Source of the DNA: Nitratireductor sp. B36
Lineage (GTDB): Bacteria; Pseudomonadota; Alphaproteobacteria; Rhizobiales; Rhizobiaceae
Reading direction: 5' to 3'
Length of the DNA: 64,000 nucleotides
Assembly (NCBI RefSeq): GCF_020833685.1
Contig: NZ_JACKZY010000005.1
Coordinates: 124,001-188,000, forward strand
Shown: piece by piece, positions 1-7,335 of the stretch
How the letters are laid out: each line of letters opens with the position of its first letter
Numbering within the stretch: position 1 is the stretch's first letter
Position numbers and translations under genes: made by a program
Notes under the pieces: generated by a model
What the model saw: only the letters and a program-made list of their open reading frames with translations
What the model was told of the DNA's origin: nothing
Database searches by the model: none

Positions 1-234
1 CCGCATGGAAAACTTCTCGATGCCGCCTTCGAACTGGCCGAACGCATCACGCGTCATTCCCCGCTGGCGAGCGCCCGTATCCTCCATGCGGTGACGCGCG
101 GGCTCAACACCACCATTGCGGAGGGGCTGCTGATCGAGAGTGAACAGTTTGCCAGAATGGCTGTGACCCGCGACGTGCATGAGGGGCTCGGTGCGTGGAT
201 CGAGCGGCGGACGCCGCGCTATGAGGGGCGGTGA
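1..234 (+). CDS. Enoyl-CoA hydratase/isomerase family protein, C-terminal end (partial)
   Basis: The reading frame is open from the left edge and stops with TGA at 232-234, giving the last 77 residues. The segment ends with the pattern VHEGLGAWIERRTPRYEGR, which fits the crotonase C-terminus, where an EG-x(4)-F-x-E-K-R-x-P-x-F motif follows an E-x(2)-x-F helix. Crotonases act on acyl-CoA thioesters in the cytoplasm. The oxyanion-hole and catalytic residues lie upstream of the window, so hydratase cannot be separated from isomerase or another crotonase activity. The next gene is convergent, its stop lying 9 bases downstream. Confidence 0.7.
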   Translation, partial: PHGKLLDAAFELAERITRHSPLASARILHAVTRGLNTTIAEGLLIESEQFARMAVTRDVHEGLGAWIERRTPRYEGR

Positions 235-243
235 TGCCGCGGT

Positions 244-1125
244 TCAGGTGGCGCGGGAAGACTCGGTGATGATCCATTGCCGGAAACGCGCCATCGCGTT
301 TGTCTGTGGCCGGTCCGAGTGCCAGGTGAGGTAATAACGCCCGACAGAGACCGTGGTGCCAAAGGGCTGGGTCAACCGTCCCTCGGCGACCTGACGCGCA
401 AACATGGCAACCGGCAGAAGCGCGACGCCCGCGCCCTCAGCGGCAAGCTGCGCCAGGGCGATGGAGGAATCCAGCACCGGGCCGGTGACGGGCGGGCAGG
501 GTGTGCCCGCCGCCTCGAACCAGCCGGGCCATTCAGCACTGCGATAGCTTCTTAAGAGAACCATCTGGGCCAGATCCGCAGGCTCCGATAGACGCAGCGC
601 GAGGGACGGCGCGCAGAGCGGCGCCATGGGTGCTGCGACAAGCGGGACCGCATCATTTCCGGTCCAGCTTCCATTGCCGAAGCGGATCGCCATGTCGAGC
701 CCTTCACGCAGAATGTCGACGCGGTTGTTGTTTGTGGAGATGCGCAGGTCGACCTCCGGATGGGCGTTCTCGAAGGCGGCAAGCCTGGGCAACAGCCAGC
801 CGAGCGCGAAGGTGGTGTTCACGCCGATCTTCAGGAGCTCCACATCGCGCCGCCCGGTGATGCGGGACAGCGTGCGGGCAATGCCGTCGAGCCCGTGTTC
901 CAGCACGGGATAGAGGAGCCTCCCCTCATCGGTCGGCACCAGCCCGCCGGACGCCCGCAGGAACAGGGCGACACCGAGCCTATCCTCCAGCCGGGCGATC
1001 TGGTGGCTGACGGCGGCCTGCGTGACCCGCAACTCCTCCGCCGCCCTGGTGAAACTGCCCTGCCGCATGGCGACTTCGAACACGCGCAGCGCATTGAGCG
1101 GAATATCGGCTCTGTCCATAGGCAT
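244..1125 (-). CDS. LysR-family regulator, AmpR/GcvA-like
   Basis: 293-residue LysR-type regulator. The N-terminus (IPLNALRVFEVAMRQGSF, then TRAAEELRVTQAAVSHQI) is the winged helix-turn-helix and closely follows the AmpR and GcvA pattern (PLNALRxFExAxRxxSFTRAA, VTQAAVSHQ). The rest is the periplasmic-binding-protein-like effector domain. It is divergent from a class A beta-lactamase gene with about 160 bases between starts, the classical arrangement of AmpR/PenR-type regulators and the beta-lactamase they control, so regulation of that gene is inferred. Two dyads lie between them. GcvA-type control of another target is the alternative. ATG 1119 is a second possible start. Confidence 0.85.
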   Translation of the reverse strand: MPMDRADIPLNALRVFEVAMRQGSFTRAAEELRVTQAAVSHQIARLEDRLGVALFLRASGGLVPTDEGRLLYPVLEHGLDGIARTLSRITGRRDVELLKIGVNTTFALGWLLPRLAAFENAHPEVDLRISTNNNRVDILREGLDMAIRFGNGSWTGNDAVPLVAAPMAPLCAPSLALRLSEPADLAQMVLLRSYRSAEWPGWFEAAGTPCPPVTGPVLDSSIALAQLAAEGAGVALLPVAMFARQVAEGRLTQPFGTTVSVGRYYLTWHSDRPQTNAMARFRQWIITESSRAT

Positions 1126-1135
1126 TACTTTATCT

Positions 1136-1154
1136 AATGATGCCCCTGATCATT
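1136..1154. promoter_or_regulatory. Inverted repeat upstream of the LysR gene
   Basis: AATGAT, 7-base spacer, ATCATT. It lies just upstream of the LysR start codon within the divergent control region. LysR regulators usually bind interrupted dyads of the T-N11-A type, so this is a candidate autoregulatory site. Function is inferred from position only. Confidence 0.4.
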
Positions 1155-1195
1155 TGTCGTTTGCGGCGCGAACACAAGCCGAAATATAGGATTGT

Positions 1196-1217
1196 CATGA
1201 CATTGACTGATGTCATG
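1196..1217. promoter_or_regulatory. Inverted repeat upstream of the beta-lactamase gene
   Basis: CATGACAT, 6-base spacer TGACTG, ATGTCATG: eight-base arms with perfect symmetry, 70 bases before the chosen beta-lactamase start. It is the strongest dyad in the intergenic region and a good candidate for LysR regulator binding. It could instead form a hairpin in the leader transcript. Confidence 0.5.
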
Positions 1218-1286
1218 CAAGGGCATAGCGGGGCTTCTCCGCCGGCTGAGAGGCAAACGCCAGCCGGCATGAACAAGGAACAAGAC

Positions 1287-2171
1287 ATGCGTAAACTGAC
1301 ATCTGTTCTGTCGCGCTTCGCGGCAGGGCTCGCCCTCGGCCTGTCGCTTTTCGGCCCCGCCAGCGCAGACGAGGGCGCTGCGACGCTCTCCCAGACAGTC
1401 GAGCGAATTGAAAGCACGCTTGGCGCACGGGTGGGCATCGTGATCCGCGACACCGGTTCGGACTGGCGCTGGAGCCACCGCGCGGAAGAACGGTTTCTGA
1501 TGAACAGCACGGTGAAGGCGCTGATTTGCGGCGGCGTGCTTGCGAAGGCCGATGCCGGGGCGCTCGCTCTCGAAGATGCCCTGCCCATTCGCCAGTTCGA
1601 TATCGTTTCCTATTCGCCGGTGACCCAGAAGCAAGTGGGCAAGGCCATGTCGATCGCAGATCTTTGCCTTGCCACACTGGACATGAGCGACAATGCGGCA
1701 GCGAACCTCCTGATCGGGCGGCTGGGCGGACCGAAGGCGGTCACCGCGTTTCTGCGCGATATCGGCGATCCCGTCAGCCGCCTCGACCGGCTGGAGCCGA
1801 AGCTCAACGCCTTCGCGCCCGGTGACCCGCGCGACACGACCACGCCGGCAGCCATGACCGAAACCTGGCATGCCCTGCTTCTGGGCGATGTGCTGAAACC
1901 CGCCTCGCGCACGCAACTCATCGAATGGATGAGCCATGGCGGCGTGACCGGCGCCCTGATGCGCGCCTCCCTGCCCAAAGACTGGGCGATCTCCGACAAG
2001 TCCGGCGCGGGAAGCCACACGCGCAATCTGGTGGCCATGGTGACGCCACCCGGCCGCGCACCCTTCCTCGTCTCGATCTTCATTTCCGACACGGATGTGG
2101 ATTTTGAAACGCGCAATGGGGCGCTGAAGGATGTCAGTGCAGCCATCGTGAACGTGCTGAAAAGCCGATAG
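1287..2171 (+). CDS. Class A (serine) beta-lactamase
   Basis: Hydrolyses beta-lactams in the periplasm. With the start at ATG 1287 (preceded by AGGAA at 1276-1280) the product has 294 residues and a Sec signal peptide ending near ASA-DE (residue 27). The class A motifs are intact: S-x-x-K as STVK (Ser74, Lys77), SDN (134-136), the omega-loop E-x-x-L-N as EPKLN (Glu170, Asn174) and KSG (238-240) replacing KTG. Cys81 and Cys127 fall where the TEM disulfide partners Cys77 and Cys123 would be. The frame stays open back to 1137, but that extension lacks a Shine-Dalgarno and would bury the signal peptide. The divergent AmpR-like gene suggests inducible expression. Substrate range cannot be read from sequence. 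Confidence 0.93.
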   Translation: MRKLTSVLSRFAAGLALGLSLFGPASADEGAATLSQTVERIESTLGARVGIVIRDTGSDWRWSHRAEERFLMNSTVKALICGGVLAKADAGALALEDALPIRQFDIVSYSPVTQKQVGKAMSIADLCLATLDMSDNAAANLLIGRLGGPKAVTAFLRDIGDPVSRLDRLEPKLNAFAPGDPRDTTTPAAMTETWHALLLGDVLKPASRTQLIEWMSHGGVTGALMRASLPKDWAISDKSGAGSHTRNLVAMVTPPGRAPFLVSIFISDTDVDFETRNGALKDVSAAIVNVLKSR

Positions 2172-2194
2172 GAACGATACGGACGGTGCTGCGC

Positions 2195-2674
2195 TCAGAA
2201 ATCGAGTGCAGCGCCGTCCACCACCTCCTTCATGACGAAAAAGGTGCGCGTCTGGCGCACGCCGGGCAGGGCGATCAACTGGCTGCCATGCAGCCGGTTG
2301 AAATCGGCCATGTCGCGCACCCGGATCTTGAGAAAATAGTCGAAATCGCCAGCCACCAGATGGCAATCGAGAATGAAGGGCAATTTGCGGATCGCCGCTT
2401 CGAAGGCGGAAAAGCTCTCCGGCGTGGAACGGTCGAGCACCACACCGACCATGACCAGAGCCCCGCGCCCGACATGCTTTGGTGCGACCGCCGCATGTAC
2501 GCCGCGCACATAGCCTTCCCTGAAAAGCCGCTCGGTGCGGCGGTGGCAGGTGGCGGCACTGACGCCGACAAGCTTTGCCAGATCGGCATTGCTCAGCCGG
2601 CCATCGCGCTGCAGATGCCGGAGAATGCGCATGTCGGTGCGGTCAAGATTGCTCTCGGTGGAAGATTCTTCCAT
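2195..2674 (-). CDS. acdR: Lrp/AsnC-family regulator (AcdR-like)
   Basis: 159-residue Lrp/AsnC protein: N-terminal helix-turn-helix (LDRTDMRILRHLQRDGRLSN, then ADLAKLVGVSAATCHRRTERL) and a C-terminal RAM ligand-binding domain (about residues 75-150). It is divergent from acdS with 144 bases between starts. This is the known acdR-acdS arrangement, in which the Lrp-like protein responds to ACC and activates acdS. The name rests on that context; the protein itself is an ordinary Lrp paralogue. Confidence 0.8.
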   Translation of the reverse strand: MEESSTESNLDRTDMRILRHLQRDGRLSNADLAKLVGVSAATCHRRTERLFREGYVRGVHAAVAPKHVGRGALVMVGVVLDRSTPESFSAFEAAIRKLPFILDCHLVAGDFDYFLKIRVRDMADFNRLHGSQLIALPGVRQTRTFFVMKEVVDGAALDF

Positions 2675-2730
2675 TCAGAATCCTATCGAATTGGAAAATG
2701 GATCAGTTATTAGGTCATGTCTGCATTTCA

Positions 2731-2748
2731 TAAGCAATCTGCTGCTTA
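2731..2748. promoter_or_regulatory. Inverted repeat between acdR and acdS
   Basis: TAAGCA, 6-base spacer, TGCTTA in the divergent control region, 71 bases before the acdS start. Spacing and symmetry suit an Lrp-family dimer. Candidate AcdR site, assigned by position only. Confidence 0.4.
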
Positions 2749-2818
2749 AATCTGAAAGCACATTCCGCAATTTCTCGGCTAGGCTCGCCGCAGATCAGAC
2801 ATCATCGAAAGGCCTGCC

Positions 2819-3832
2819 ATGCTGGAAAAATTCGAACGCTATCCGCTCACTTTCGGCCCCACGCCCATCGAGAAGCTGGAGCGCCTTTCCGCGCATCTGG
2901 GCGGCGGGGTTTCGCTCTATGCCAAGCGGGAGGACTGCAATTCCGGCCTCGCCTTCGGCGGCAACAAGCTGCGCAAGCTGGAATATATCGTGCCCGATGC
3001 GATTGCTTCAGGTGCCGACACGCTGGTTTCGATCGGCGGCGTGCAATCGAACCACACCCGCATGGTGGCGGCGACGGCGGCGAAGATCGGCTTCAAATGC
3101 CGGCTCGTGCAGGAAAGCTGGGTGCCGCATGAAGATGCCGTCTACGACCGGGTCGGCAATATTCTCTTAAGCCGCGTGATGGGTGCGGATGTCGAAATGG
3201 TGGACGAAGGGTTCGACATCGGCATTCGCGAAAGCTGGGAAAACGCGCTGAAAGATGTGGAAGCGAAAGGCGGAAAGCCCTATGCGATCCCCGCCGGCGC
3301 CTCGGTGCATAAATATGGCGGCCTCGGCTATGTGGGTTTTGCCGAAGAGGTGCGCGCGCAGGAGAAAGAGCTCGGCTTCACCTTCGACTATATTGTCGTC
3401 TGCACCGTGACGGGCTCCACTCATGCCGGCATGCTGGTCGGTTTTGCCGCTGACGGGCGGGCGCGCAAGGTGATCGGCATCGATGCGTCCGGCACACCGG
3501 ACCAGACCCGCGCGCAGGTGCTGGAGATCGCGCGCAACACGGCGAAGCTGGTGGAACTTGGCCGCGAGATTGCCGATGACGATCTGGTGCTGATCGAGGA
3601 TTATGCCTACCCCGCCTATGGCGTGCCCTCGGAAGAGACGAAGGACGCAATCCGGCTTTGCGCGCGGCTTGAAGGCATGATGACCGACCCGGTCTATGAG
3701 GGCAAATCCATGCAGGGCATGATCGACCTGGTGAAGAAAGGCTTCTTTCCCGAAGGCTCAAAAGTGCTCTATGCGCATCTCGGTGGCGTGCCGGCCATCA
3801 ATGGCTACAGCTATGCCTTTCGCAACGGGTGA
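2819..3832 (+). CDS. acdS: 1-aminocyclopropane-1-carboxylate deaminase
   Basis: PLP enzyme (fold type II) that splits ACC, the plant ethylene precursor, into 2-oxobutanoate and ammonia. 337 residues, the usual AcdS length. The diagnostic residues are all present, shifted by one from the Pseudomonas numbering: PLP lysine in [10 protein letters not shown] (Lys50), nucleophilic Ser77 in GGVQSNHTR, Tyr293-Glu294 in DPVYEGKS, and Leu321 in YAHLGG. The Glu/Leu pair separates true AcdS from D-cysteine desulfhydrases. It suggests a plant-associated lifestyle or recent ancestry, and nitrogen use from ACC. A weak AAAGG Shine-Dalgarno precedes the start. Confidence 0.95.
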   Translation: MLEKFERYPLTFGPTPIEKLERLSAHLGGGVSLYAKREDCNSGLAFGGNKLRKLEYIVPDAIASGADTLVSIGGVQSNHTRMVAATAAKIGFKCRLVQESWVPHEDAVYDRVGNILLSRVMGADVEMVDEGFDIGIRESWENALKDVEAKGGKPYAIPAGASVHKYGGLGYVGFAEEVRAQEKELGFTFDYIVVCTVTGSTHAGMLVGFAADGRARKVIGIDASGTPDQTRAQVLEIARNTAKLVELGREIADDDLVLIEDYAYPAYGVPSEETKDAIRLCARLEGMMTDPVYEGKSMQGMIDLVKKGFFPEGSKVLYAHLGGVPAINGYSYAFRNG

Positions 3833-3844
3833 GGGGAGAGGGGA

Positions 3845-4171
3845 TTATACCCCCAGAAAACGCGCAAGCGCCTGATCCACCTCCGCCAGCAATGGTGTCT
3901 CGATATGGCCTATGCGGCGTCCGAGCTTCGCCACCGGCACGGCCGCGGGCTTGTCGACCATGATCTGCGAGACGGCCCTGAGGCCGTTTTCCTGCGAGGG
4001 CGCGACGGTGATGCGGAAAAGCGGCCATTCATGCACATCGCTGGTGATCCGCAAAACCACCACAGACGGCAATTCGGCAAAGGCATCGTCCTGCACGACA
4101 AGCGCGGGGCGCGGCTTGCCATAATCGCCGGCGACAGGGATGGTCACCAGATCCCCGCGCCTTATTTCCAT
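3845..4171 (-). CDS. MazF/PemK-family toxin
   Basis: 108 residues. The N-terminus (IRRGDLVTIP, then YGKPRPALVVQDD) is the PemK/MazF signature: RGD followed by a KPRPALV strand. The family are ribosome-independent or ribosome-associated mRNA endoribonucleases. The ATG lies inside the last codons of the upstream small gene (10-base overlap), the usual translational coupling of antitoxin then toxin. A conserved hydrophobic tail (HIETPLLAEVDQALARFLGV) ends the protein. Cleavage specificity cannot be predicted. Confidence 0.88.
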   Translation of the reverse strand: MEIRRGDLVTIPVAGDYGKPRPALVVQDDAFAELPSVVVLRITSDVHEWPLFRITVAPSQENGLRAVSQIMVDKPAAVPVAKLGRRIGHIETPLLAEVDQALARFLGV

Positions 4172-4449
4172 TCGTCACCAAAGGAAGATAGATCGTCTTC
4201 CAGCTCACGCATGACCGCCGCCTCGTCGGACGAGACCCGGCTGGCAGCGGCGGCTTCACGTGCCTGCCGCGCGGCCTCCTCCTCAAACCGGCGGCGCCTG
4301 TCCTCTTCGATCTTCTCGAGAGCGAGACCGCGCATCAGCGCACCGAGAGATTTCCGGTCTTTTCTGGCAAGACGCGCAAGCGCATTCTTCGTCTCACCAT
4401 CAATGCGGAAGGTGATCGACTCTTCTTTCTGGTTTTGCATTCGCGGCAT
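4162..4449 (-). CDS. Antitoxin of the MazF/PemK pair, RHH-like
   Basis: 95 residues. The N-terminal part (EESITFRIDGETKNALARLA) looks like a ribbon-helix-helix DNA-binding fold. The rest is a highly charged helix rich in Arg, Glu and Ala that ends in an acidic tail (ELEDDLSSFGDEWK), typical of an intrinsically flexible toxin-neutralising arm. It is first in a two-gene operon with the toxin. AGGGACG precedes ATG 4449. The palindrome at 4477-4488, just upstream, is the likely autoregulatory site. Confidence 0.8.
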   Translation of the reverse strand: MPRMQNQKEESITFRIDGETKNALARLARKDRKSLGALMRGLALEKIEEDRRRRFEEEAARQAREAAAASRVSSDEAAVMRELEDDLSSFGDEWK

Positions 4450-4476
4450 GGCACGTCCCTAGGGTCAGGACATTTG

Positions 4477-4488
4477 ATCTTGCAAGAT
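4477..4488. promoter_or_regulatory. Palindrome upstream of the PemK-type TA operon
   Basis: Perfect 12-base palindrome ATCTTGCAAGAT, 28 bases upstream of the antitoxin ATG, bracketed by direct repeats GACATTT at 4469-4475 and 4493-4499. RHH antitoxins commonly bind such sites as toxin-antitoxin complexes and repress their own operon. Candidate operator. Confidence 0.55.
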
Positions 4489-4510
4489 GTAAGACATTTT
4501 TGCGTACTTT

Positions 4511-5218
4511 TCAAACAATCCGGAACACTGCACCACTGCCGGCATCGCGGTAGAAATCCACACGCTCGCCATTCCAGTGATAGTCGATGTGACGGCCCTG
4601 CACGGGGTTGGCCGCGCTGTCGGGATAAAAGAGGCCGACACATTCGCCGCCCGGATGGCGCACACTTGGATAGGCAATGCCTTCGGAGCCGGCTGCGCGC
4701 AGGCCGAGGGCAAGCGCCTGTGCCTCGGCATAGTCGTCAGGGGCGAGTGCTGCATCAAAACCGCCACCACGCAGATCGTGGAGCTCTGCCTTCACGTCGA
4801 GCACGATCTCGCGGAACTGGGAGGTCCAGCCGGCGGGCTCGCCCGTTGCCGCCATGAAGCGGGCATGGTGGTGGATGGTTTCGAACAGCGCGGTCTCGAA
4901 AGAGGCCGCTACATAGAGGACGCCAAAACGTCCATCGCTGAAGCGGCTCGGGCGATCCGGACTGACATGGGTGAAGGGCGCCATCAGAAAGGAGGCACCC
5001 GGCCCCGACACACGCCGCGCAGGCGGCACGAGATCCAGATTGCCGATTGTTTCCATGATGCGCGGATTGGTCTTCTGCTCGGCGGAAATGAGCAGCGGCC
5101 AGTCGGCTGGATCGGCAATATCCTCGAAAAGATCGATCGGGGGATAGATGCTGCGGATGATGCGCACCGCGCCACGCCAGTCGATGGAGGCGAGGGGCGG
5201 CGTGTCACTGCCGGTCAC
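4511..5218 (-). CDS. RES-domain toxin
   Basis: 235 residues with GTG start at 5218. The RES domain covers roughly residues 85-215: SRFSDGRFGVLYVAASFETA supplies the conserved Arg region (Arg92/97), the following LFETIHH supplies the Glu (113), and GIAYPSVRHPGGE supplies the Ser (185), the three residues that name the family. Characterised RES toxins (for example MbcT, Xre-RES pairs) degrade or modify NAD+. The GTG overlaps the TGA of the upstream antitoxin by four bases, so the pair is translationally coupled. Confidence 0.88.
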   Translation of the reverse strand: MTGSDTPPLASIDWRGAVRIIRSIYPPIDLFEDIADPADWPLLISAEQKTNPRIMETIGNLDLVPPARRVSGPGASFLMAPFTHVSPDRPSRFSDGRFGVLYVAASFETALFETIHHHARFMAATGEPAGWTSQFREIVLDVKAELHDLRGGGFDAALAPDDYAEAQALALGLRAAGSEGIAYPSVRHPGGECVGLFYPDSAANPVQGRHIDYHWNGERVDFYRDAGSGAVFRIV

Positions 5219-5628
5219 CAGCCACCCCGCTCGGCATCGAGATAGCGGCGCACGCGCATCAGATCGGTGAGTTCGCCGCCCAGCATGATGTCGAGTGCGG
5301 TGTGGCCGGCGAAGGCTTCATTGGGCCGGAAGATCCAGCGATAGGCGCGCTGGGGCTCGCGGAAGATGAGACGCAGCGCCTTGTGGATGCCCATCAGGTT
5401 TGAGAGCCGCGCCCGGCCATCGCGGTCGATGCGGCCAGGCCCCTCTGCCTTCCAGCGCCGATAGGTGCGCAATGGCAGATCGAGCAGGATGGCCGCTTGT
5501 TCGTCGGTGATCTCCCACAGCCGGAAGAGATTGACCGTCGCACGAAACATCGCCGCTGCCTCGTCATCGGTTATCGGTGCGGGACGGAACTCCTGGCTTC
5601 GGGTATCGACCGGCTGCAACTGCGCCAT
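5215..5628 (-). CDS. Xre/MbcA/ParS-like antitoxin of the RES pair
   Basis: 137 residues. The central region (LFRLWEITDEQAAILLDLPL, then RTYRRWKAEG) is the Xre-type helix-turn-helix of this antitoxin class. The C-terminal part (GIHKALRLIF, then NEAFAGHTALDIMLGGE) is the MbcA/ParS/Xre toxin-binding domain, with its typical N-x-x-F-x-G and P/A-L-x-x-M-x-G pattern. A strong AAGGAGAG precedes the ATG. A promoter overlapped by an inverted repeat lies immediately upstream. Confidence 0.87.
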   Translation of the reverse strand: MAQLQPVDTRSQEFRPAPITDDEAAAMFRATVNLFRLWEITDEQAAILLDLPLRTYRRWKAEGPGRIDRDGRARLSNLMGIHKALRLIFREPQRAYRWIFRPNEAFAGHTALDIMLGGELTDLMRVRRYLDAERGGW

Positions 5629-5641
5629 GCTTCTCTCCTTT

Positions 5642-5676
5642 TGGCATTAAATAGTACGTATAATGCCATTTGGCAA
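5642..5676 (-). promoter_or_regulatory. Promoter and operator of the Xre-RES operon
   Basis: Read on the minus strand: -35 TTGCCA (5676-5671), 17-base spacer, -10 TATTTA (5653-5648). An inverted repeat, TGGCATTA (5642-5649) and TAATGCCA (5661-5668) separated by 11 bases, overlaps the -10 and spacer. A further TGGCA half-site sits in the -35. This is a standard autorepression layout for an Xre-family antitoxin. Confidence 0.65.
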
Positions 5677-5764
5677 CTTTTCCGATAGAAACACGCCAAC
5701 CACATGGACCGCACGAGCCCCATGCGCCCGGTGGGACGACATCGCCGGACGAGCAAAAAATAAT

Positions 5765-5781
5765 ACCAGTTCAAAACCTGT
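5765..5781. promoter_or_regulatory. GntR operator copy upstream of its own gene
   Basis: ACCAGTTCAAAACCTGT matches the perfect palindrome at 6581-6597 at 14 of 17 positions. It sits 49 bases before the GntR start at 5830, indicating autoregulation by the same regulator that controls nanE. Confidence 0.6.
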
Positions 5782-5829
5782 GAAAAATTTGCCATGATCA
5801 TCTGGCAAGCACAGGGCAGAGGAACAGAG

Positions 5830-6579
5830 ATGGAAGAAGCGGCACTTCTTGATTTCATGCGCGCACACATCGCGCGCGGCAACAGCGCCGAACCGCTCTA
5901 TCGAAGGGTGGAGATGGCGCTGGCGGAAGCCATTCATTCCTCGCGGCTGAAGCGCGGGGCGGTGATCCCCAGCGAGCGGACGCTGTGTGCTGCCCTTTCC
6001 ATGTCGCGCGTCACCATACGCCGCGCCATCGAGGACCTGGAACGGGAGGGGCTTTTACACCGGCGGCACGGGGCGAAGACGGTGGTTTCCTCACGGCTGG
6101 AAAAGTCGCTCTCCACCATGACCAGCTTTTCCGAAGACATGCGCTCGCGCGGGCTGGAGCCCGGCTGTATCTGGATTTCCAAGGAAACCGCGCGCCCTTC
6201 TCCTGCCGAGATGATGGCGCTGGGCATTTCGGGCGGCGACCAGATCGCGCGCCTGAAGCGCATCCGCACCGCCGACGACATGCCGATCGCCATCGAGACG
6301 GCGGCACTGCCCGTGCGGTTTCTGCCCAAACCCGCAGCGGTTGGCGCATCGCTCTACCAGGCGCTGGAGGCGCGCGGAGCCATGCCGGTGCGCGCGGTGC
6401 AGCGCATGCAGTCGACCCCGATAACGCCGGAAGAGGCGCGCCTGCTTGAAGCGCCTTCCGACACCAGCCTGCTGGTGGTGGAGCGCCGGTGTTTTCTGGA
6501 AGACGGGCAGATCGTGGAATTCACGCAGACCAAATATCGCGGCGACGTCTATGATTTCGTGATCGAGCTGCACCGATAA
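5830..6579 (+). CDS. GntR-family regulator, HutC/UTRA type, of the nan operon
   Basis: 249 residues. The N-terminal winged helix (PLYRRVEMALAEAIHSSRLK, then GAVIPSERTLCAALSMSRVT, then RRAIEDLEREGLLHRRHGAK) is the GntR signature. The UTRA effector domain covers about residues 95-245 and probably binds a phosphorylated amino sugar, as in NagR-type relatives. It is first in the direction of the nan genes, and matching palindromes lie before its own gene and before nanE, so it most likely represses both. Start ATG 5830 is preferred over 5794 because GAGGAACAGAG precedes it and the extension lacks family similarity. Confidence 0.85.
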   Translation: MEEAALLDFMRAHIARGNSAEPLYRRVEMALAEAIHSSRLKRGAVIPSERTLCAALSMSRVTIRRAIEDLEREGLLHRRHGAKTVVSSRLEKSLSTMTSFSEDMRSRGLEPGCIWISKETARPSPAEMMALGISGGDQIARLKRIRTADDMPIAIETAALPVRFLPKPAAVGASLYQALEARGAMPVRAVQRMQSTPITPEEARLLEAPSDTSLLVVERRCFLEDGQIVEFTQTKYRGDVYDFVIELHR

Positions 6580-6580
6580 T

Positions 6581-6597
6581 ACCAGTTTAAAACTGGT
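6581..6597. promoter_or_regulatory. GntR operator before nanE
   Basis: ACCAGTTTAAAACTGGT is a perfect 17-base palindrome with a central A, starting two bases after the GntR stop codon. It touches the -35 of the predicted nanE promoter. The near-copy at 5765-5781 supports a dedicated operator. A further CTGGTAT half-site is at 6604-6610. Confidence 0.7.
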
Positions 6598-6626
6598 TGT
6601 ACTCTGGTATTTGATCTGCCTATGAT
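6597..6626 (+). promoter_or_regulatory. Predicted nanE promoter
   Basis: -35 TTGTAC (6597-6602), 18-base spacer, -10 TATGAT (6621-6626). It implies transcription from about 6633, downstream of the ATG at 6622, and therefore supports the GTG start of nanE at 6652. Prediction by consensus match only. Confidence 0.45.
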
Positions 6627-6651
6627 GCCCTCTTCAAACGGGGGAACAAGC

Positions 6652-7335
6652 GTGACAGACAGCATTCAATCGCTTGAGAACGGCCTGATCGTCTCCTGTC
6701 AGCCGGTGACCGGTGGGCCGATGGACACGGCGCCGATCGTCGTCGCGTTCGCGCTGGCCGCCCTTGCCGGCGGCGCGCAGGGATTGCGGATTGAATCTGC
6801 AGACTATGTGAAGGCCGTGCGGGCGGCGACCGACGCGCCGATCATCGGGCTCGTGAAACGGGACCTCGACGCCTCCCCTGTGCGGATCACGCCGTGGATC
6901 GAGGATGTGGAGGCGCTGGCGGCGGCGGGGGCGGATGTCATCGCCTATGACGCGACACAGCGCGCGCGGCCGGTGCCAACGAATGAGCTCGTGAGCCGCA
7001 TTCACGCGGCGGGAAAGCTCGCCATGGCCGACTGTTCCGTCATTTCCGATGCGCGGCAGGCGCTGGATGAAGGTGCCGAGATGGTGGGCTCCACGCTTTC
7101 GGGCTATACGGGCGGGCCGGAGCCGACAGAACCCGATCTCGACCTGATAAGCGCCATGCGCGCGCTGACCCCCTATGTGGTCGCTGAAGGCTGCATCCGC
7201 CAACCGCACCATGCGAGCGCCGCGCTCCAGGCCGGCGCGCGGCTGGTGGTGGTCGGTTCGGCGATCACGCGGCCTGAGCACATCACCTCCTGGTTTCGTG
7301 AAGAGATGGATGAGGTGGTGGGAGCGCACGCATGA
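6652..7335 (+). CDS. nanE: N-acetylmannosamine-6-phosphate 2-epimerase
   Basis: Converts ManNAc-6-P to GlcNAc-6-P in the cytoplasm. 227 residues from GTG 6652, which has GGGGGAAC upstream. The family landmarks are clear: GLIVSCQPVTGGPMD at the N-terminus, GAQGLRIES, GLVKRDLD with the active-site lysine, VIAYDATQRARP, MADCSVISDA, and the C-terminal phosphate-binding VAEGCIRQP and VVVGSAITRP of a TIM barrel. The frame extends to ATG 6622, but that codon overlaps the predicted -10. Its stop overlaps the nanK start by four bases. Confidence 0.92.
   Translation: MTDSIQSLENGLIVSCQPVTGGPMDTAPIVVAFALAALAGGAQGLRIESADYVKAVRAATDAPIIGLVKRDLDASPVRITPWIEDVEALAAAGADVIAYDATQRARPVPTNELVSRIHAAGKLAMADCSVISDARQALDEGAEMVGSTLSGYTGGPEPTEPDLDLISAMRALTPYVVAEGCIRQPHHASAALQAGARLVVVGSAITRPEHITSWFREEMDEVVGAHA

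Noticed and set aside
1137-1286. N-terminal extension of the beta-lactamase from 1137
   Set aside because: It would place 50 residues before a good signal peptide and covers the regulatory dyad; AGGAA supports ATG 1287.
3845-5676. Prophage or integrative element carrying the toxin-antitoxin pairs
   Set aside because: No integrase, phage structural gene, tRNA or attachment repeat is visible on either side.
6622-6651. Upstream ATG as the nanE start
   Set aside because: The ATG lies in the predicted -10 box TATGAT and has no Shine-Dalgarno; the GTG at 6652 has one and matches family starts.
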